A DNA stretch of 64,000 nucleotides from JAAFIP01 sp043766985 (GTDB taxonomy: Bacteria; Pseudomonadota; Gammaproteobacteria; Burkholderiales; Burkholderiaceae_C), in contig JAYUHM010000056.1 of assembly GCA_043766985.1 (NCBI GenBank), positions 14,970-78,969 on the forward strand. The letters are read 5' to 3'. Positions 58,894-64,000 of the stretch are shown piece by piece. The stretch's first letter is position 1; each line of letters opens with the position of its first letter. The notes beneath the pieces were generated by a model. The model did not search any database and was not told the origin of the DNA. It saw only the letters and a program-made list of their open reading frames with translations. Made by a program: the position numbers and the translations under genes.

Positions 58894-60478
58894 CCTTGGC
58901 GCGCCCATTGCGGTGCGGCTTGTAGCCATTGAAAAACGCTTTGGTAGCGTGCAAGCCAACCGCAATGTCAACCTGACGGTGCTTGCGGGAACCATCCACG
59001 GCCTGGTGGGTGAAAACGGTGCGGGTAAAAGCACCCTCATGTCCATCCTGTATGGCTTCTGCACCGCAGACTCGGGCCACATTGAAGTAGAAGGCCAGGC
59101 AGTACGCATTCGCCACTCGGACGACGCCATTGGCCTGGGCATTGGCATGGTGCACCAGCACTTTATGCTGGTAGACACCTTGTCGGCTCTGGACAATGTG
59201 CTGCTGGGTGTGGAGCCCTACTTTAGCCTGCGCCACTCGCAAGCCGTCACGCGCGATCAGTTACACCGTTTGATGCAAGACACCGGCTTGCAGGTGCCGC
59301 TGAACAGCCTGGTGGAAGACCTGAGTGTGGGCGACCGCCAGCGCCTGGAAATTTTGAAAGCCCTGCACCGTGGTGCGCGCATTTTGATACTGGACGAGCC
59401 TACCGCCGTGCTGACGGCGCAAGAAACCGATGCCCTGTTTGTGGTGCTGCGCCGCCTGCGCGCACAGGGCAAAACCATCATTTTGATTACCCACAAACTG
59501 CGCGAAGTACTGGCCTTGTGCGATGCCGTCACCGTCATGCGGGCGGGCCAGGTAGTGCACGAATGCGCAGCGGCCAGCACCACGTGCGAGCTGTTGGCCG
59601 AAGCGATGGTAGGCCGCCAACTGCGCCCACCAGCCGCACGCACGGCTCTGCCAACCGATGCCCCCGTGCGCCTGGCCGTGCAAGACCTGCGCTACGTGGA
59701 CGCCCATGGCGTGCAGCGTTTGCGCGGCGTGTCGCTACAAGTGCGTGCAGGCGAGATTGTGGGTGTGGCGGGTGTTGCCGGTAACGGCCAAACCGAGCTG
59801 CTGGAAATGTTGAGTGGCATGCGCTACCCTAGCGCAGGCACACTGCAAATCAACGGCGCGCCCTACACCGCGCAGCATTGGCTTAACCCGCAGGCCGCCC
59901 GCAGCGCAGGCTTGGCCCATGTGCCTGAAGACCGCCACGAACGCGGCCTGGTGATGCCCTTTGCGGCCTGGGAGTCTGCCGTGCTGGGCTACGAGCGCCT
60001 GGCCAGCTACAGCCAAGGCCTGTGGATGAAAACCCGCGCCATGCTGAGCGACACAGGCACCTTGATGCAGCGATTTGACGTGCGCCCGCCGCAGCCGCTG
60101 CTGGGGTCGTCCAAATTTTCTGGCGGCAACCAGCAAAAACTGATTTTGGCGCGCGAGTTCAACCAGTCGCCCAAAGTGCTACTGGTAGGCCAACCGACAC
60201 GTGGCGTCGACATTGGCGCGATTGAATTTATCCACGCCCAACTGTGCCAACTGCGGGGCGCCGGTTGCGCGATATTGCTGGTGTCCAGCGAGCTGGAAGA
60301 AATTTTGGCGCTGTCTGACCGCGTCATTGTGATGAACCAGGGCCACATCACCGGCGAGCTGCCGGTGCAAGAATGCAATGAGCAAAACTTGGGGCTGCTG
60401 ATGGTGTCGCAAACCTCGTCTCAAGCGTCAACTCAACCATCAACGCAGCGATCAATGCAAACTGAGGTTGCTACATGA
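58886..60478 (+). CDS. Nucleoside ABC transporter ATP-binding protein (two ATPase domains)
   Basis: A 530-residue protein with two ABC domains. The first has Walker A GENGAGKST, signature DLSVGDRQRLEI and Walker B LILDEPTAV; the second is less canonical: the P-loop is GVAGNGQTELLE and the signature is FSGGNQQKLILAREF, as in sugar/nucleoside transporter ATPases. The last 20 residues are Ser/Gln/Thr-rich (SQASTQPSTQ). GTG at 58886 overlaps the binding-protein gene by eight bases. It energises the two permeases downstream. Confidence 0.93.
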   Translation: MSDLGAPIAVRLVAIEKRFGSVQANRNVNLTVLAGTIHGLVGENGAGKSTLMSILYGFCTADSGHIEVEGQAVRIRHSDDAIGLGIGMVHQHFMLVDTLSALDNVLLGVEPYFSLRHSQAVTRDQLHRLMQDTGLQVPLNSLVEDLSVGDRQRLEILKALHRGARILILDEPTAVLTAQETDALFVVLRRLRAQGKTIILITHKLREVLALCDAVTVMRAGQVVHECAAASTTCELLAEAMVGRQLRPPAARTALPTDAPVRLAVQDLRYVDAHGVQRLRGVSLQVRAGEIVGVAGVAGNGQTELLEMLSGMRYPSAGTLQINGAPYTAQHWLNPQAARSAGLAHVPEDRHERGLVMPFAAWESAVLGYERLASYSQGLWMKTRAMLSDTGTLMQRFDVRPPQPLLGSSKFSGGNQQKLILAREFNQSPKVLLVGQPTRGVDIGAIEFIHAQLCQLRGAGCAILLVSSELEEILALSDRVIVMNQGHITGELPVQECNEQNLGLLMVSQTSSQASTQPSTQRSMQTEVAT

Positions 60479-61611
60479 GCCGCGGCGCGCAAGACCTGCC
60501 GCATTGGGTTGACGTCGGCGTCGTGCCGTTGGTCAACCTGTTCATTGCCTTGGTGGCCTCGGGTATCGTGGTGGCGTTGGTGGGGCAAAGCCCGGCCGAG
60601 GTTATTAACGCGCTTGTGCAAGGCGCTTTGGGCACGCAACGGGGCCTCAGCTACACGCTGTACTACGCCACCACTTTTGTCTTTACCGGTCTGGCCGTGT
60701 CGGTGGCTTTTCATGCGGGTTTGTTTAATATTGGCGGCGAGGGGCAAGCCATGCTGGGCGGCATTGGCGCCAGCTTGGTGGCCTTGTGGCTTGCGCCCAC
60801 ACTGCCTTCGTGGTTTGTGTTGCCAGTAATGATTCTGGCAGCCGCCTTGTTTGCCATGGCCTGGGCTTTGGTACCGGCCTATTTGCAAGCCTACCGGGGC
60901 AGCCACATCGTCATCACCACCATCATGTTTAACTTTTTGGCCAGCAGTTTGCTGGTGTATTTGCTGGTGAACGTACTCAAACCCGTAGGCGAGATGAACG
61001 TGCAAAGCGCGGTATTTGCCGCCAGCGCCAAGATGCCCGGTGTACACGAAGCCCTGGCCTGGGCAGGCATTGCCTGGCCGTCATCGCCCCTGAACCTCAG
61101 TGCATTGATAGCCGTGGTGTGCGCCGTGGGCGTGTACTTGCTGCTATGGAAAACACGCGTTGGCTACCAGCTACGCGCCAGCGGTGCCAGCCAGGGCGCG
61201 GCCGTCTACGCTGGCATTACGCCGCAGCGCCAGGTGCTGATTGCCATGGCCGTATCGGGCGCGCTGGCGGGCATGGTGGCCATGAACGAGGTGTCGGGCG
61301 TGCATGGCAAACTGCTGCCAGACTTTGTGGCGGGCGCTGGCTTTACCGGCATTGCCGTGGCGCTGATGGGGCGCAACCACCCGCTGGGCATTGTGTTGGC
61401 CAGCCTGCTGTTTGGCATGATCTACCAGGGCGGCGCCGAGGTGGCCTTTGAAGTAAAAAACTTCACCAAAGACATGGTGGTGATGCTGCAAGGTTTTATT
61501 GTGCTGTTCTCGGGTGCCATGGCTTACGCTACCGCGCCGCTGGTGGCGCGGGCGTACCATTGGCTTGCTCCCAAGCCGCGTACTGACGGCGTGGAGGCAG
61601 CCCGTGGATAG
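60475..61611 (+). CDS. Nucleoside ABC transporter permease (first)
   Basis: A 378-residue inner-membrane protein of the BPD_transp_2 family with about ten helices. GLFNIGGEGQAMLGGIGASL and SGALAGMVAMNEVSGVHGKL followed by FTGIAVALMGRNHPLGIVLA are family signatures. It overlaps the ATPase gene by four bases and the second permease by eight. The two permeases form the heterodimeric channel of the importer. Confidence 0.93.
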   Translation: MSRGAQDLPHWVDVGVVPLVNLFIALVASGIVVALVGQSPAEVINALVQGALGTQRGLSYTLYYATTFVFTGLAVSVAFHAGLFNIGGEGQAMLGGIGASLVALWLAPTLPSWFVLPVMILAAALFAMAWALVPAYLQAYRGSHIVITTIMFNFLASSLLVYLLVNVLKPVGEMNVQSAVFAASAKMPGVHEALAWAGIAWPSSPLNLSALIAVVCAVGVYLLLWKTRVGYQLRASGASQGAAVYAGITPQRQVLIAMAVSGALAGMVAMNEVSGVHGKLLPDFVAGAGFTGIAVALMGRNHPLGIVLASLLFGMIYQGGAEVAFEVKNFTKDMVVMLQGFIVLFSGAMAYATAPLVARAYHWLAPKPRTDGVEAARG

Positions 61612-62521
61612 CGCCTTGCTGCTCGACCTGCTGGCCTCCACGCTACGCCTGGCCACGCCACTGATCTTTTGCGCGCTGGCAGGCGTGTTGGCCGAGCGGG
61701 CCGGGGTGATCGACATTGGCCTGGAAGGCAAAATGCTGTTCGCCGCTTTTGCCGCAGCGGCCGTAGGCGTTACCACCCGGTCAACCACCTTGGCCATGCT
61801 GGCGGCCATTGCCGTGGCCGTGGCGCTGTCGTGCCTGCACGGCGTGGCCTGCGTCACCTACCACGGCAACCAGGTGATCTCGGGCTTGGCTATCAATATC
61901 ATTGCAGCAGGCCTAACCGTGGTGCTTGGCATTGCCTGGTTTGCCCAAGGCGGCCAAACGCCCCCTGTGGCCGACAGCGTGCGCCTGAAAGCCATTACCG
62001 ATATACCGCTGCTAGGCCACAACGTGCTGGTCTACGTAGCCTTAGCCTTGGTAGCCGCCGTGTGGTGGCTGCTGTTTCGCACCCGCTTTGGGCTGCGCCT
62101 GCGCGCAGTGGGCGAGAACCCGGCCATGGTAGACGCCGCGGGGGTATCTGTAGCCAAAGTACGCTATCTGGCGCTGGCAGGCAACGGCGCGTTGTGCGGT
62201 TTGGCGGGCTGCTATTTGGTGCTGGCACAAAACGCATCGTTTGCCCCGCATATGACCGCAGGGCGCGGTTTTATGGCTTTGGCAGCTATGATTTTTGGCA
62301 AATGGCACCCGGCGGGGGCGCTGTGGGCTTGCTTGCTGTTCGGCTTTTTAGACGCCGCATCCATCCGCCTGCAAGGCACCAAGCTCCCCGGCCTGGGCGA
62401 GATTCCGGTGCAGTTGATTCAGGCATTGCCGTATTTGCTCACCGTCGTTTTGTTAGCGGGGTTTATTGGCAAAGCCACTGCGCCAAAAGCATTGGGTACG
62501 CCGTATATCAAGACGCGATAA
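61604..62521 (+). CDS. Nucleoside ABC transporter permease (second)
   Basis: A 305-residue permease of the same family, beginning with a GTG at 61604 that overlaps the first permease. It contains AERAGVIDIGLEGKMLFAAF, YHGNQVISGLAINIIAAGLT and GRGFMALAAMIFGKWHPAGA, the conserved blocks. The terminal gene of the importer operon. Nothing resembling a terminator follows directly. Confidence 0.93.
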   Translation: MDSALLLDLLASTLRLATPLIFCALAGVLAERAGVIDIGLEGKMLFAAFAAAAVGVTTRSTTLAMLAAIAVAVALSCLHGVACVTYHGNQVISGLAINIIAAGLTVVLGIAWFAQGGQTPPVADSVRLKAITDIPLLGHNVLVYVALALVAAVWWLLFRTRFGLRLRAVGENPAMVDAAGVSVAKVRYLALAGNGALCGLAGCYLVLAQNASFAPHMTAGRGFMALAAMIFGKWHPAGALWACLLFGFLDAASIRLQGTKLPGLGEIPVQLIQALPYLLTVVLLAGFIGKATAPKALGTPYIKTR

Positions 62522-62550
62522 ATGACTTTTTATTGTGTCCAGCGTACTAG

Positions 62551-62592
62551 TAATGCAATAGCTTCTTCCGCAGTGTTTTATCGCGGCTACAG
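62551..62592 (+). repeat. Dispersed 45-bp element, copy 18 (very degenerate)
   Basis: TAATGCAATAGCTTCTTCCG then CAGTGTTTTATCGCGGCTAC. It keeps only the AATAGCTnCTT start and the GGCTA end; a relic or chance match. Confidence 0.4.
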
Positions 62593-62698
62593 ATAAAAAA
62601 TACCAATCGACCTGAAAATCAATGGGGCATTTCAGAAGATGCTACATAATATGTAGCGATTGCTAGGAGCGTTAGCTACCAACTCGCGTTAACCCAGC

Positions 62699-64000
62699 TT
62701 AAACAGACATGGCCTGCTGCGGCGCAGGCTGCGTACTGCGCATCCAGGTCTTCAAGCGGCTGAGGTCGTCAAAATCCACTACATCACCCACGCTGCCGTC
62801 ATCGTTGACGATCTTGAAGCGCGTTGCGTCCTTGGTCAAAAACAGCACCTTACCGTAATATTTAGACTGGTGAATCGCCTTGCGCGAAGCATCTTTCGTA
62901 TCGTGCTTGGGGTCAATCAGCCGCATCAACGGTGCATCGCCAGGCATATGCGTCATGCAGACAATAAAGTCGGGGTAAAACAGGTTTTTACTGTCGCCAC
63001 GCAGCAGCCCCACGCTAAACGGCTTGCTGTGCGGGTTGCGGTGCCACCACTGCACAAAGTCGGTGCGGTCTAATGCTTTAGCAAAGTTCAGTTCAGACTC
63101 GTTGAGTTCATAAGTGGCATCTACGCAAGCCACGCTCACTACCTCTGCGCTATCGCCAAACACATAGGTTTCAGTTTTAAACTGTGCACGCGATGCGGGC
63201 GGCAGCAGCTCGCGCGCAGCGGCGGCTTCTCCTTGGCTGGGGTACAGCACGCCATAGATGTTTTTGCGTGACGGCATTACCTGCACTGTGGCAGGTAGCA
63301 GCAGCGCATCGGGCAAGGGGTGAGCCAACTCTTCTTTTGCACGGTTTGCCCACTGCTTGTGCAGGGCCTCTTGCAGCTCTGGGAACTGTTTATGTATCAC
63401 CCAGCAGGCCGCTTGCCTAGCTTGGCTGCGCATGGCCGCTGGGCTGGGGCGGTTGCTGTCGTCTTGCATGGCCCAGGCTTGCTCTATGGGCTCTATCAGC
63501 CGCATCGACAGGGTTTGGATCACGTCGGTGCAGTCTTGGTCTTCCAGCCCCAGCATCGCCAGTTTGTCGCTGGTGTGCTCTAGCAGTGCGTCTTGGTCGG
63601 TGATGACTTGCACGTCTTCCTCGGTCACGTCGCCGGTAAACAGCTCGGTGCGAATTTCTTTCTCGGTCATGCGGTTCAGCGCTGCTTTGACGGCATTGGT
63701 CTGTGTGGTGGCATCTATTGGTAACTGCCGCGCTGCCTCGCACACGTCCAGCGCCAGCACATCAAACACCGGCTGCACCTCGGTGGTAAACCGCGTGGGT
63801 ATCACATTCTCAGCCAGCATGGTTTTGCGCGGCAATGCGCGCACTTGCGCTTCATCAAGTGCGGCAAATAGCTCGTCCCGGCTGGCGGGTGCGCGCAGGC
63901 TGGCGCGCGGCGCTTTTTTGCCATGTACGGGCGTGGCATCGTCCGTCAACAGCATGTCCACACCTTCATCGTCTCCACCCGCTGCATCAAACAAGCCCAG
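62699..64000 (-). CDS. C-terminal part of a helicase/nuclease (type III restriction-like), partial
   Basis: The minus-strand frame is open to the window edge and encodes the last 433 residues. The final part has the nuclease-like pattern KNLFYPDFIVCMTHM then LMRLIDPKHDTKD, with an acidic residue before and a DPK in place of ExK, then SKYYGKVLFL. This resembles the C-terminal endonuclease region of type III restriction/DEAD-DEAH helicase-like proteins ('DxxWF.P.ih YpDFi'). The helicase domains would lie beyond the edge. If so, the window ends at a restriction or defence locus. The exact family is unproven. Confidence 0.6.
   Translation of the reverse strand: MGLFDAAGGDDEGVDMLLTDDATPVHGKKAPRASLRAPASRDELFAALDEAQVRALPRKTMLAENVIPTRFTTEVQPVFDVLALDVCEAARQLPIDATTQTNAVKAALNRMTEKEIRTELFTGDVTEEDVQVITDQDALLEHTSDKLAMLGLEDQDCTDVIQTLSMRLIEPIEQAWAMQDDSNRPSPAAMRSQARQAACWVIHKQFPELQEALHKQWANRAKEELAHPLPDALLLPATVQVMPSRKNIYGVLYPSQGEAAAARELLPPASRAQFKTETYVFGDSAEVVSVACVDATYELNESELNFAKALDRTDFVQWWHRNPHSKPFSVGLLRGDSKNLFYPDFIVCMTHMPGDAPLMRLIDPKHDTKDASRKAIHQSKYYGKVLFLTKDATRFKIVNDDGSVGDVVDFDDLSRLKTWMRSTQPAPQQAMSV

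Overview
The window is chromosomal DNA from a high-GC betaproteobacterium, most likely a member of the Comamonadaceae (Burkholderiales), near Rhodoferax or Polaromonas. This rests on protein style (Bug-family periplasmic receptors, a long PurL, a RibB with a degenerate RibA-like half), on the gene order glyA-nrdR, type IV pilus minor pilins, ribD-ribE-ribB-ribH-nusB, and on ybgC-tolQRA. No rRNA, tRNA, CRISPR array or complete insertion sequence was seen. The genus is an inference, not a measurement.

Layout. 1-8 kb: the end of a RidA-like gene, a LigB-type dioxygenase, a YpfJ zinc peptidase, pyroglutamyl peptidase, an ornithine-cyclodeaminase-family enzyme, a secreted caspase-MORN protein, a ModA-like gene remnant and a PhoD-like phosphatase. 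8-11.5 kb: an accessory patch with two divergent, related ParE/RelE-type toxin-antitoxin pairs, an AT-rich membrane-protein gene, dcd, and a DUF4393 (Abi-alpha-like) gene overlapping dcd. 11.5-25 kb: glnD-map, a GT39 membrane protein, an ExbB-ExbD-ExbD-TonB-like operon, purL and a DUF808 gene. 25-30.5 kb: an insert of a DUF4143 ATPase translationally coupled to a 1353-residue STAND/NACHT-like NTPase with a C-terminal D...ExK nuclease-like motif. It sits behind a consensus promoter overlapped by a perfect 26-bp palindrome and is followed by a broken copy of the Bug receptor gene found intact 1 kb further on. This is the best candidate for an undescribed, probably anti-phage, system. 30.8-40.3 kb: GST, Bug receptor, a DUF1624 membrane protein, a DUF349/RGG protein, a candidate small RNA, a lytic transglycosylase behind a structured leader, and a ZTP riboswitch before glyA-nrdR. 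40.4-47.7 kb: minor pilin operon fimT-pilV-pilW-pilX-pilY1-pilE. 47.7-56.6 kb: riboflavin genes, nusB, an aminotransferase, ybgC-tolQRA and a ComEA-like protein with a histone-H1-like tail. 56.7-62.5 kb: adenosine deaminase divergent from a BMP-type nucleoside ABC transporter. 62.7 kb to the edge: the C-terminal part of a helicase/nuclease, probably the start of another defence or restriction locus.

The most pervasive unannotated structure is a dispersed element of about 45 bases (core close to AATAGCTGCTTGTGC, a few variable bases, then CTATTGGGCT). I found 18 copies in both orientations. Ten lie between genes, including one that supplies a stop codon. Eight lie in coding sequence (glnD, purL twice, DUF1624, DUF349, ribD, ybgC, tolR), always in frame. 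In glnD the element carries the start codon and first residues. In purL, tolR and the DUF349 gene it is read in the same frame and gives related peptides (AQ-N-AQAA--SVA type). This recalls the Rickettsia palindromic elements that insert into genes. Two other small inverted-repeat elements sit in frame inside glnD and purL.
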